DNA of 46,825 bases from a virus. The stretch covers positions 1-46,825 of IMG/VR virus record IMGVR_UViG_3300005289_000059; one strand, 5' to 3'. The notes under the pieces were generated by a model that saw only the letters and a program-made list of their open reading frames with translations, searched no databases and was not told the DNA's origin. Positions 1-6,625 of the stretch are shown here, one piece after another; positions within the stretch are counted from its first letter, which is position 1; each line of letters starts with the position of its first letter. A program made the translations under genes and the position numbers.

Positions 1-404
1 CCCATACCCACGGAGATAACTACGCGGGTGCGCGAGAGACCGGGCCTGTTGAGGTGCTGGTTCTGACCCAGGTCGAGCCCAAGCCGCCCGACAAGGCAAG
101 GGGATCGCGCCTTCCCGAAGCGTGGACGCCGACAGCCGCCGATGACGAATTTGCCGCCCAGATGGGCCTGAGCCCCCAAGAGGTTCTCCGTGTTGCAGAA
201 AATTTCCGAGATTACTGGGTCGCTAAGCCTGGGGCAGCAGGTCGAAAATCCGACTGGTCCGCGACCTGGCGCAACTGGGTCCGTCGCGACTGTGAGCGCC
301 GACCGCGTGGTGGGATGGCTTCTCGCCCAGCCTTCGGTGGCGGAGGCGGACAAGAGCCTTCGGACTTCGCTACAATCGTCGCTCGGCGTAACGGTTTCGG
401 TTGA
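1..404 (+). CDS. C-terminal part of phage replication protein (5' truncated)
   Basis: The frame is open from the window edge (first full codon at base 3) and stops at 402-404, so only the C-terminus is present. Its tail carries the pattern FRDYW-AKPGAAGRKSDW-ATWRNW, which from memory closes phage replication-initiation proteins (O-like/DUF1376-type) in alphaproteobacteria. The role in phage DNA replication is inferred from that motif and from the helicase-loader-like gene that follows. The N-terminal DNA-binding part lies outside the window. GC3 weakens after about 300, where the next gene overlaps in another frame. Confidence 0.7.
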   Translation, partial: HTHGDNYAGARETGPVEVLVLTQVEPKPPDKARGSRLPEAWTPTAADDEFAAQMGLSPQEVLRVAENFRDYWVAKPGAAGRKSDWSATWRNWVRRDCERRPRGGMASRPAFGGGGGQEPSDFATIVARRNGFG

Positions 405-993
405 GCGCGAGGGCCGCTTTCCCGAGAACAAGCCGGCCTACTTCGTCGGCGCGGCGTGCAGCCTGACGGTAGCCGACCCTGCCCAGATCCCGGCGGCCAT
501 CGCCAAGATCGAAGCGGCCATGACGCCGGGAACGCGCGAACAGTGCGAGGCTTGGCTTGTGATGCTGCAGGCCGCGCTGAACCAGGGCAAGCGCTCCCAG
601 GCCTCGGCGCTGGTGGCGCTGGAACTCTACGCCGGAGCGCTGAGCAGATACCCGGCCGACGTCGCCAAGCGGGCCTGTGAGACCCTCGCCACCCGTCCGC
701 GCAAGGGCGGCACGTGGTTCCCCAGCCTTCCCGAACTTATCGAGGAGCTGGACGCCTGCGTGATGGAGCGAACGTCGCTCCTCGCCGCGCTGAAGTCGTG
801 GCGTCCAGCATCCGAGGCCGACCGCCTGAACGAAGAGGCTCGCGAGTGGGCGTTCCTTGCGGTGCGAGCTGAAGACGACGCGCTCGCGTGCCGCCGTAGC
901 GATCCAGACCTTTCGACCGAGGCCGCCGAGTTCGCCATCATCGCACGCCAGGAGGCCAAGCGCCTGCGCGTCGCCGCGAGGCAGGCCGCATGA
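307..993 (+). CDS. Phage replication-associated protein, possible helicase-loader analogue
   Basis: The core motif YPADVAKRACETLATRP followed by W-FPSLPELIEEL matches a family that follows O-like replication proteins in many alphaproteobacterial prophages; by position it resembles lambda P/DnaC-type loaders, but that function is inferred. The C-terminal third is charged and helical. The start is uncertain: the frame is open from 190, GTG codons occur at 307, 310 and 337, and the next ATG is at 520. GC3 favours this frame over the upstream gene's frame from about 300, so a start near 307 with an overlap of about 100 bases is preferred. Confidence 0.65.
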   Translation: MVGWLLAQPSVAEADKSLRTSLQSSLGVTVSVEREGRFPENKPAYFVGAACSLTVADPAQIPAAIAKIEAAMTPGTREQCEAWLVMLQAALNQGKRSQASALVALELYAGALSRYPADVAKRACETLATRPRKGGTWFPSLPELIEELDACVMERTSLLAALKSWRPASEADRLNEEAREWAFLAVRAEDDALACRRSDPDLSTEAAEFAIIARQEAKRLRVAARQAA

Positions 994-1265
994 GCGCCGA
1001 AGCCATCCGCCAAGCCGCTACTGAAAGCGCCTACCTCGCTCAGCGCTTGGCGACAAACCTTCTTGCCGCAACCACAGCAGGCGCATCGCCGGAATCGCGC
1101 GTGGCCAGCATGACCGAAGGTTTCGCGGCTTGGGCGCTGCTCTGCCGGCGCATGGCCCTGTTGGAGGACTATGCCCCGCGCACATCGGACGCCGGCAGGG
1201 ACCGCGACGACGCCATGCTCGAGCGCATGGCCGCGTTCCGCGACCGCATCATCGCCCAAGCCTGA
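990..1265 (+). CDS. Small helical phage protein, unknown function
   Basis: 91 residues, starting on the ATGA overlap with the preceding stop, so probably translated by coupling. It is alanine-rich and predicted all-helical, without cysteines or membrane segments. It sits between the replication genes and the NusG-like gene, so an early role is likely. No family was recognised. Confidence 0.65.
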   Translation: MSAEAIRQAATESAYLAQRLATNLLAATTAGASPESRVASMTEGFAAWALLCRRMALLEDYAPRTSDAGRDRDDAMLERMAAFRDRIIAQA

Positions 1266-1291
1266 CCACCAGCTAATTCGGGGAAAGACAC

Positions 1292-1882
1292 ATGACGAAG
1301 ACCATCACCGATCCGCACAGCTGGTTCGCCATTCGCTGCACGAGCGGACGGGAGGGCAAGGCGATCGAGGCGATCGAGGCGCTGGCGAAGAAGGAGGCGC
1401 TTGACCTGGAGGCCTACATGCCGGCCGTCACCCGCTGGCGCCGGATCCGCATGAGCCGAAAGAACGTGGTGCGCGAGAAATTCGACCGCGCGCTGTTCCC
1501 AGGCATCGTGTTCATCTGGGCGTTTCCGGCCCATTGTGGTAGGATTTCCAGCGAGATCGAGGGCGTCAAATTCTACACCCGCCGGGACGCGAAGGGCGAC
1601 AACGTGGTCGCCGTCCTGCCCTCCGCAGGCATCGAGGCTATCCGCTGGCTGCACATCCAGGGCGAGTTCGATGAGACCCGCCCCAAGGGCCCTGAGTACA
1701 CCCCCGCCATTGGCGATAAGGCCTATGCCGAGAAGGGTGAGTGGGTTGGCAGGATCGGGGAAATCGTGAAGATCCAAGCCAAGCACGGCACGGCGACGCT
1801 TCTTATCGGCAAGCTCCGGGTCAAGGCTGAGCTGAAGACGATCCGACCGGCGCCGGTGCAGGAAGAGGAGGTCGCGGCATGA
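1292..1882 (+). CDS. NusG/RfaH-type transcription elongation factor paralogue
   Basis: 196 residues. The N-terminal half (about 10-115) fits an NGN domain: W-FAIRCTSGREGKAIEAIEAL, then the W-RR/LFPGIVFIW strand that is typical of NusG-family proteins. The C-terminal part (about 138-190) fits a KOW domain, with GDKAYAEKGEWVGRIGEIVKI. Known family role: binding the RNA polymerase clamp and changing pausing or termination. A specialised paralogue in a phage, just upstream of a tRNA-like gene and the terminase/structural operon, is inferred to be a processive antiterminator for late transcription. RBS GGGGAAAG lies 9-16 bases before ATG. It is coupled by ATGA to the next small gene. Confidence 0.8.
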   Translation: MTKTITDPHSWFAIRCTSGREGKAIEAIEALAKKEALDLEAYMPAVTRWRRIRMSRKNVVREKFDRALFPGIVFIWAFPAHCGRISSEIEGVKFYTRRDAKGDNVVAVLPSAGIEAIRWLHIQGEFDETRPKGPEYTPAIGDKAYAEKGEWVGRIGEIVKIQAKHGTATLLIGKLRVKAELKTIRPAPVQEEEVAA

Positions 1883-1992
1883 CCCCTGAATTCATCGTTC
1901 AATGCGTCGCGTTCGCGGCCGGTATACCGTGCGGGATCATCATCCGCATGTGCTTTGAATTCGCCAAACCAAAGACGGACAATAGATCATGA
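1879..1992 (+). CDS. 37-residue single-pass membrane protein
   Basis: A short gene with ATGA overlaps at both ends (stop of the NusG-like gene, start of the next gene), which supports translation. Residues 5-26 form one hydrophobic helix (FIVQCVAFAAGIPCGIIIRM), followed by a basic tail. The function is unknown; tiny membrane proteins like this are common in phage early operons. Confidence 0.5.
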   Translation: MTPEFIVQCVAFAAGIPCGIIIRMCFEFAKPKTDNRS

Positions 1993-2189
1993 CCGACGCC
2001 TCGATTGAGCTCCGCGACGGAAGATGGTTCATGATCATCGGCGACGAGGCTTCGCCCATGGATGCGGTGATCTCCTCGATGCTCAACGCCAAGCGGGCGA
2101 GGATGCTGGAGGCGCAGCGGACTGGTCAGGATCGGCGGGCTAGGGCTATGGCCGACCTTGCCGAGCAAGATGGGGAACTTCTGCCGTAA
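1989..2189 (+). CDS. Small phage protein, unknown function
   Basis: 66 residues starting on an ATGA overlap with the 37-residue gene. It opens with a short beta-like segment (IELRDGRWFMIIGDEAS) followed by a charged helix rich in Arg, Ala and Glu. It is the last gene before a 380-base stretch without protein genes that holds the tRNA-like element. No family was recognised. Confidence 0.55.
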   Translation: MTDASIELRDGRWFMIIGDEASPMDAVISSMLNAKRARMLEAQRTGQDRRARAMADLAEQDGELLP

Positions 2190-2270
2190 TCGACGTGATC
2201 CACCACCTATTGCGCCCTAGTGCGAACCACTGCATAAATGAGGTGTTCTCCGGTCCCCATGTGACCGCCT

Positions 2271-2300
2271 TTGACGCCATCGGGAGCTACAGAGTATTCT
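2271..2300 (+). promoter_or_regulatory. Candidate sigma-70 promoter of the tRNA-like gene
   Basis: TTGACG at 2271-2276 and TATTCT at 2295-2300 are separated by 18 bases, giving a start near 2307. The same TTGACG -35 recurs at 22767 and 27066. It lies in the 200-base gene-free stretch before the tRNA-like element. A small inverted repeat (ACCGGC/GCCGGT, 2324-2341) follows in the leader. Confidence 0.4.
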
Positions 2301-2390
2301 GGTGCTCGATAGTGCGAGATCAAACCGGCCCGAGCGCCGGTGCGCAAGCATTTCAAAAACGGCCCCGCCACATAATCCCTGACGGCGCCG

Positions 2391-2485
2391 GGTATCTGCG
2401 GAAGCGTAAGTCTCAGCTGGTAGAGCTATGGGCTGCTTGCCCAGCGCGCGGGTTCGAGTCCCGTTGCTATCCGCAGATGCCACCA
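2391..2485 (+). tRNA. tRNA-like gene with an extended acceptor stem
   Basis: The 3' end reads GCC-A-CCA. GGTATCTGCGGA (2391-2402) pairs with TCCGCAGATGCC (2471-2482 minus the discriminator offset; 12 pairs, one G-U), and AGCG/TGCT can extend the helix past a bulged A. A normal acceptor has 7 pairs. Inside are a D-arm-like CTC-AGCTGGTA-GAG, an anticodon-like arm GGG-CTGCTTG-CCC (candidate anticodon GCU at 2435-2437) and a canonical T-loop TTCGAGT on a GC stem. The spacing between acceptor and D-arm is irregular and the variable loop is too short for a serine tRNA, so the decoding identity is unclear. It may be a functional atypical tRNA or a tRNA mimic. Confidence 0.5.
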
Positions 2486-2526
2486 AGTTTCCCGCCTCTC
2501 CTCATCCCCTAGGGACACGAGTAGCC

Positions 2527-2550
2527 CCCTCCGCCCAAAGCCGGGGAGGG
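2527..2550 (+). terminator. GC-rich hairpin downstream of the tRNA-like gene
   Basis: CCCTCC (2527-2532) pairs with GGAGGG (2545-2550) around a 12-base loop, 41 bases after the CCA end. No U-run follows, so it may be a processing barrier or a Rho-assisted stop rather than a classic intrinsic terminator. Confidence 0.3.
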
Positions 2551-2573
2551 CGGGAATACACACCGAGGTTCGC

Positions 2574-2663
2574 ATGATTTCTGTGAAGGACGACATCAGC
2601 ACCGAGACCCTCCCTGAGGGCTGGGGCCACGTCTATGTCGGCGATGGCGGCAGTGTTGGCTGA
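2574..2663 (+). CDS. 29-residue peptide gene
   Basis: ATG at 2574 follows a GAGG Shine-Dalgarno sequence by 6 bases. The short product contains LPEGWGHVYVGDGG and stops at 2661-2663, two bases before the next ATG. The start of the following gene, LSDGWHGAYGRGR, has a similar look, so the two may be related or derived from one broken gene. Confidence 0.35.
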   Translation: MISVKDDISTETLPEGWGHVYVGDGGSVG

Positions 2664-2664
2664 T

Positions 2665-2838
2665 ATGAGCGACGATCGGCTCTCGGATGGCTGGCACGGC
2701 GCTTATGGCCGTGGCCGCATCGTCAGTTCCTTCCGCCGCGATGGCGCCTGGACTGCTCACGGCCCCTACATGGCTGGCCACAATGGCCGCGTCCTCCGCA
2801 ACTATACCGACTGGCTCAAGCGCGGCTGGCGCTGGTAG
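2665..2838 (+). CDS. Small basic phage protein, unknown function
   Basis: 57 residues from ATG 2665, which lies just after the stop of the 29-residue gene and suggests coupling. It is rich in Gly, Arg and Trp and ends in WLKRGWRW. No cysteines or membrane segments are seen, and no family was recognised. Confidence 0.5.
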   Translation: MSDDRLSDGWHGAYGRGRIVSSFRRDGAWTAHGPYMAGHNGRVLRNYTDWLKRGWRW

Positions 2839-2846
2839 CCCACGCA

Positions 2847-2906
2847 TTCGCGCCGCCCGCCACAGCTACAGCAGCCCCTTAACCAGAGGGCGGGGCCTGG
2901 CGCGAA
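2847..2906 (+). other. Long GC-rich stem-loop upstream of a small gene
   Basis: TTCGCGCC (2847-2854) pairs with GGCGCGAA (2899-2906), and the next bases GCCCGCC can pair with GGCGGGGC after a short bulge, enclosing an AC-rich loop. It ends 22 bases before the ATG of the next gene. It may be a transcript-stabilising or attenuating leader structure. Confidence 0.35.
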
Positions 2907-2927
2907 CCTCACACCTAGGAGGCAGCA

Positions 2928-3125
2928 ATGCTGACCGGCCACGTCCCGCACCTAAGGGACATTTTGCACCAGAACGCCGCCGCCCTGAGTGAGCAGATTT
3001 CCACCATCGGCTACAAGTTGCGCTCCGAGAAGGAGTCTTTGCAGCGCAGCCAAGACAAACTCGACGAGCTTACCAAGCAGCGTGACGCGGTCCGTGCCGC
3101 CCTGAAAATACTCGACGCCCTGTAA
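2928..3125 (+). CDS. Small coiled-coil phage protein
   Basis: 65 residues with a strong AGGAGG seven bases before ATG. Residues about 18-55 form a heptad-like charged helix (SEQISTIGYKLRSEKESLQR), which suggests a dimeric coiled coil. It lies between the tRNA-like element and terminase. The function is unknown. Confidence 0.65.
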   Translation: MLTGHVPHLRDILHQNAAALSEQISTIGYKLRSEKESLQRSQDKLDELTKQRDAVRAALKILDAL

Positions 3126-3173
3126 GACCGGCGCGAGTCTACTTCATCAATGACCACCAAAAAGGAATAGGTC

Positions 3174-3533
3174 ATGTCCCCAGCCGAACAGATTGAAGCC
3201 ACCCGCCTGCGCGAAGTCGCGCTCCACCAAGCCGCGCACGACTGCAAAGGCAATTTGGACGCCGAAGATGTCGTGAAGCGCGCGGAGGTCTACCTGGGAT
3301 TCCTGGGCCCGCCCGATGGACATGCGGACATCAGGGTCAAGCACATGGTTGACCGCTTCCTTAGCTGGAAGCTGCCCAAAACCTTCAACCCGGACAATGG
3401 CATCAGCTTCACAAAGCCGACCGGCGTAAACGCGGACGCCGAATGGCCTAGCGGCACGAACCTGCTCGACGCTGACCAGGCCGCCGCGATGGTCTGCCAC
3501 ATGCTGTCCGGCCCCACGGAAATCCGGCGCTAG
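3174..3533 (+). CDS. Conserved phage hypothetical protein
   Basis: 119 residues; AAAAGGAAT precedes the ATG. The C-terminal block DRFLSWKLPKTFNPDNGISF, followed by a segment ending WPSGTNLL, recurs in many phage small proteins and is usually annotated only as hypothetical. The protein is soluble and has one C-terminal helix. A role cannot be assigned. Confidence 0.7.
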   Translation: MSPAEQIEATRLREVALHQAAHDCKGNLDAEDVVKRAEVYLGFLGPPDGHADIRVKHMVDRFLSWKLPKTFNPDNGISFTKPTGVNADAEWPSGTNLLDADQAAAMVCHMLSGPTEIRR

Positions 3534-3556
3534 CGCGAGACCTACAGGAGGCCGGC

Positions 3557-3670
3557 ATGAAAGACATCGCCGTCGCTACCGCTGTTGGCTTCATCCTGAT
3601 CATGCTGACCTGCGCCTGGATTGGCGCCAAGGCCATCACCGAAGTTAAGCGGGCGCTCGGCGTCCTCTAG
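3557..3670 (+). CDS. 37-residue single-pass membrane protein
   Basis: AGGAGG precedes ATG 3557. Residues 3-25 are a hydrophobic helix (DIAVATAVGFILIMLTCAWI) and the tail is basic, which predicts an inner-membrane protein with its C-terminus in the cytoplasm. It is the second tiny membrane protein of this leader region. The function is unknown. Confidence 0.5.
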   Translation: MKDIAVATAVGFILIMLTCAWIGAKAITEVKRALGVL

Positions 3671-3745
3671 CCAAGACCACCATCCCAGCCTGTGTACTGC
3701 GCTACGGCAACGGCCAGAGCTGGGATCAAGTCGAGGAACACCCCT

Positions 3746-3913
3746 ATGCAGACCGAAACCCCCGCGCCCATTGGCGACTGGCAATCCCTGGCTGAAGGTG
3801 GACGCATCGCCCTGGCGATCGGCCTTGGCTGGGAAGGCGTACCAAGCATCGAGGACGCGGACGCCTGGATCTCCGACGTCTTGAAGATCCGCGAGCGCGT
3901 GGCCCTGCACTAA
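3746..3913 (+). CDS. Small acidic phage protein
   Basis: 55 residues from ATG 3746, with GAGGA upstream; a frame extension to 3692 lacks an RBS and codes for an atypical basic leader, so it is not used. The product is helical and acidic (SIEDADAWISDVLKIRER). It forms part of the small-gene run before terminase. Function unknown. Confidence 0.5.
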   Translation: MQTETPAPIGDWQSLAEGGRIALAIGLGWEGVPSIEDADAWISDVLKIRERVALH

Positions 3914-3958
3914 CCAAGGAAGGCCAGGACACCTGCAAGGGTCTGGCGAGAGGTAGTC

Positions 3959-4114
3959 ATGAAGACCAACCCCATGGGCCTGCTGATCGGCCACAAGGAA
4001 ACGATCGACGGCGTCACCTACCTCGTGACCAAGGACGGTATTGAGCGCATGTCGGGCTCCCGCAAGGAGCGCCGCGCCCGTGAGGCTGAGCTTCGCAAGG
4101 CGGGAGCGGTTTGA
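3959..4114 (+). CDS. Small basic phage protein
   Basis: 51 residues; GAGAGG precedes ATG 3959. The N-terminus looks like a small beta-hairpin (LLIGHKETIDGVTYLVTKDG) and the C-terminus is an Arg/Glu-rich helix. It is the last gene before the small terminase subunit. Function unknown. Confidence 0.5.
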   Translation: MKTNPMGLLIGHKETIDGVTYLVTKDGIERMSGSRKERRAREAELRKAGAV

Positions 4115-4148
4115 TGATCGGCATTCGCAAAAATAGTAATAACTAGCC

Positions 4149-4448
4149 ATGGCCAGGGGAAGTAAGCCCGGCGAGCGCAGGGGTGGCCGCCAGAAGGGCA
4201 CGCCCAACAAGGCGACGGCCGACATCAAGGAAGCGGCAAGCGAGTACAGCGGCGAGGCCTTGTCGGTGCTTGTCACAGTGGCGCGAGACACCGGGTCGCC
4301 GGCTGCTGCCAGGGTAGCCGCCGCTAACGCCATCCTCGACCGCGCCCACGGCAAGCCGAAACAGGCCGTGGATGTGGACGCGAACATCAAAGCAGCGGTG
4401 ACCGAGGTGAGGCGAGTCATTGTCGACCCTCGACGTACCGACAGCTAG
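4149..4448 (+). CDS. terS: Small terminase subunit-like DNA-binding protein
   Basis: 99 residues. It begins with the basic block RRGGRQKGTPNKATADIKEA and continues with a helical segment ending ARVAAANAILDRAHGKPKQ, a pattern of phage small terminase/DUF5681-like proteins in alphaproteobacteria. By family and position it should recognise the packaging site and recruit the large subunit. Its 3' end overlaps the large subunit gene by 29 bases. The pac site itself could not be located by eye. Confidence 0.75.
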   Translation: MARGSKPGERRGGRQKGTPNKATADIKEAASEYSGEALSVLVTVARDTGSPAAARVAAANAILDRAHGKPKQAVDVDANIKAAVTEVRRVIVDPRRTDS

Positions 4449-5721
4449 GGTCTTCACGCCACTCCTGCAGCCGTCTCGCTACAAGGGCGCCTGGGGAGGC
4501 CGGGGCTCAGGTAAATCGCACTTTTTCGCCGGCCGCCTGATCGAGGACAGCCTTGCGGAGCCTGGCATGTTGTCGGTGTGCATCCGCGAGGTTCAGAAGT
4601 CGCTCGCGCAATCGTCCAAGCGCCTGATCGAGGCCAAGCTGTCCGACTTCGGCCTGGGCGAGGCGGACGGCTTCAAGGTCTTCAAGGAGCTGATCGAGAC
4701 GCCCGGCGACGGAGTGATCATCTTCCAGGGGATGCAGGACCACACGGCCGAAAGCATCAAGTCGCTAGAGGGCTTCCGGCGAGCGTGGTGCGAAGAGGCG
4801 CAGGCCCTTTCGCCCAACAGCCTCAAGCTGCTTCGCCCGACAATTCGAGCGGAGGGCTCGGAGCTTTGGTTCTCTTGGAACCCGCGCCGTAAGACCGATC
4901 CGGTCGACGTCATGCTGCGGGGCCAGGAAATCCCGACCGGAGCCGTCGTTGTTCGAGCCAACTGGCAAGACAACCCGTGGTTCACCGACGAGCTGGAGCA
5001 AGAGCGACAGGATACCTTGCGCATGGAGCCAGACCAGTACGACCACGTCTGGGAGGGCGACTACGTCAAGGTGACGGTGGGCGCCTACTACGCCAAGGAT
5101 TTGACCGAGGCAAAAGCTGACGGTCGCATTGGCAAGGTCGCGCCGGATCCGCTCATGACGTATCGGGCGTTCTGGGACATCGGCGGCACCGGTGCAAAGG
5201 CCGATGCTTGCGCCATCTGGATTGCCCAGTTCATCGGTAAGGAAATCCGCGTCCTCGACTACTACGAGGCTCAGGGCCAGCCATTGGCCACGCACATCAA
5301 CTGGCTTCGATCTAAGGGCTACGACAACGCGCTTTGCGTTCTGCCCCACGATGGAGCGAGCAACGACAAGGTCTTCAACGTCTCATATGAGAGCGCGCTT
5401 CGGAGCGCCGGTTTTCAGGTCCGCGTTGTGCCGAACCAAGGCGCTGGCGCGGCCGGTAAGCGCATCGAGGCCGCTCGCCGCATCTTCGGGAGCATGTGGT
5501 TCAACGAAGAGACGACGGAGCCTGGCCGCGAGGCGATAGGCGCCTACCACGAGAAGCGAGACGAGGCCCGCAACATAGGTCTTGGCCCGAACCACGACTG
5601 GTCGTCTCACGCTGCAGATGCCTTTGGCCTCATGGCGGTCGCCTACGAAGAGCCGAAGGTCAAGCCGCCAACCAAGGTCGTCCGCCCGCCTGCCCACGGG
5701 GCCGGTGGCTGGATGGCCTGA
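4420..5721 (+). CDS. terL: Terminase large subunit
   Basis: 433 residues: ATPase plus nuclease that packages DNA through the portal. Walker A GGRGSGKS is at residues 26-33 and the Walker B-like AWCEEA at about 122-126. The RNase H-like nuclease domain begins with FWDIGGTGAKADA, followed by the acidic PHDGASND segment and the terminal HAADAFGLMA. The start is a TTG at 4420 inside terS, with GAGG upstream. The length is normal for this terminase class. Confidence 0.93.
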   Translation: MSTLDVPTARVFTPLLQPSRYKGAWGGRGSGKSHFFAGRLIEDSLAEPGMLSVCIREVQKSLAQSSKRLIEAKLSDFGLGEADGFKVFKELIETPGDGVIIFQGMQDHTAESIKSLEGFRRAWCEEAQALSPNSLKLLRPTIRAEGSELWFSWNPRRKTDPVDVMLRGQEIPTGAVVVRANWQDNPWFTDELEQERQDTLRMEPDQYDHVWEGDYVKVTVGAYYAKDLTEAKADGRIGKVAPDPLMTYRAFWDIGGTGAKADACAIWIAQFIGKEIRVLDYYEAQGQPLATHINWLRSKGYDNALCVLPHDGASNDKVFNVSYESALRSAGFQVRVVPNQGAGAAGKRIEAARRIFGSMWFNEETTEPGREAIGAYHEKRDEARNIGLGPNHDWSSHAADAFGLMAVAYEEPKVKPPTKVVRPPAHGAGGWMA

Positions 5722-5735
5722 CAGGAGATCCGCCG

Positions 5736-6071
5736 ATGGACAATGTTCAGAATCTCATCGACGCGGTGGAACGCGAGCTCGGATATGGGCCGACTGAGGC
5801 GGACTACGACGCCATCGGCGAGCATGGCTTTGCCAACACCTACGGCGTCACGACTGCCGATGGCGCGGTGAGTAAGCGGATCCTGTCATCCATGCTTGGC
5901 GTGCTCCGCACGATGGGCGTGGACTTCCAACGCAAGCCGGCCTGGACTGTGCGACGCGCCGGTGATGGCGGCCTAGACCTCGTGGTTGGCCTGACCAAGG
6001 AACAGCCGTTGCTTTCCTGTGACGATGTGATGGCGCGGATGATGAAGCCCGCCTTTCCTAACGCGGCCTGA
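5736..6071 (+). CDS. Phage hypothetical protein in packaging region
   Basis: 111 residues; AGGAGAT precedes ATG 5736. The protein is soluble with mixed alpha/beta character and no recognised motif. It lies between terminase and the decoration-like gene, so a virion or packaging accessory role is possible but unsupported. Confidence 0.6.
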   Translation: MDNVQNLIDAVERELGYGPTEADYDAIGEHGFANTYGVTTADGAVSKRILSSMLGVLRTMGVDFQRKPAWTVRRAGDGGLDLVVGLTKEQPLLSCDDVMARMMKPAFPNAA

Positions 6072-6083
6072 CTAGGAAAAAAC

Positions 6084-6302
6084 ATGGCCATTCTTATGGT
6101 TTCGCGCTCAGCAAATGAGTACCTTGAGGTTGAGGGAGAGCACGGCCATCCACTGGTCAGGTGCTCGACCCGAGCCTTGGCGCCTAGAACAGCAGAAGAG
6201 GCCAAGGCGCGGCCTTGGTTTTTCTCGGCATCACCATATGGCGCTGAAATTGTCGGGCTAGCGTGGGAGCGCTCAGCCGAACATCTCCTGGCGCGCAAGT
6301 AG
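6084..6302 (+). CDS. Small phage hypothetical protein
   Basis: 72 residues; AGGAAAA precedes ATG 6084. It contains NEYLEVEGEHGHPLVRCSTR and a C-terminal helix. The base composition is less GC-rich than its neighbours (third codon positions include many A/T), which hints at later acquisition. Function unknown. Confidence 0.6.
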   Translation: MAILMVSRSANEYLEVEGEHGHPLVRCSTRALAPRTAEEAKARPWFFSASPYGAEIVGLAWERSAEHLLARK

Positions 6303-6383
6303 CGCAGCCTGAACCTATCGCCGTCGAGAGACGCCGACCACTCCGGAATGACCCGGGGTTCCCTTGAGATGGAGATCTGAACC

Positions 6384-6617
6384 ATGACTGTGAAGAACCT
6401 GTCGGACGGTGGTCCGGACGGCGTCGTCGTTGGCCAGTCGGCCACTGACAAGATCCACCTTTACGGCGGCACGCCGGTCGCCCAGCGCACCAGCACCGTC
6501 CTGGCGACCTCGCTTCTGTCGGCGTCGTCCTATGTGTCGGTCGCCTCGAACACAGCCGCCATTCTGACCGAGCTGGCCACCGGCCTGATCGCTCTCGGCG
6601 CGTTCAAGACGGCCTAA
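6384..6617 (+). CDS. Head fibre/capsid decoration-like protein
   Basis: 77 residues. The N-terminus DGGPDGVVVGQSATDKIHLY followed by GGTPVAQR matches short structural proteins found beside portal and coat genes and often labelled head fibre or decoration protein. The C-terminus is a helix (AAILTELATGLIALGAFK), a possible trimerisation segment. The leader TTGAGATGGA resembles that of the coat gene (CTGAGATGGA), which suggests shared high-level translation. Assignment is by family resemblance only. Confidence 0.6.
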   Translation: MTVKNLSDGGPDGVVVGQSATDKIHLYGGTPVAQRTSTVLATSLLSASSYVSVASNTAAILTELATGLIALGAFKTA

Positions 6618-6625
6618 GGTCTGGC

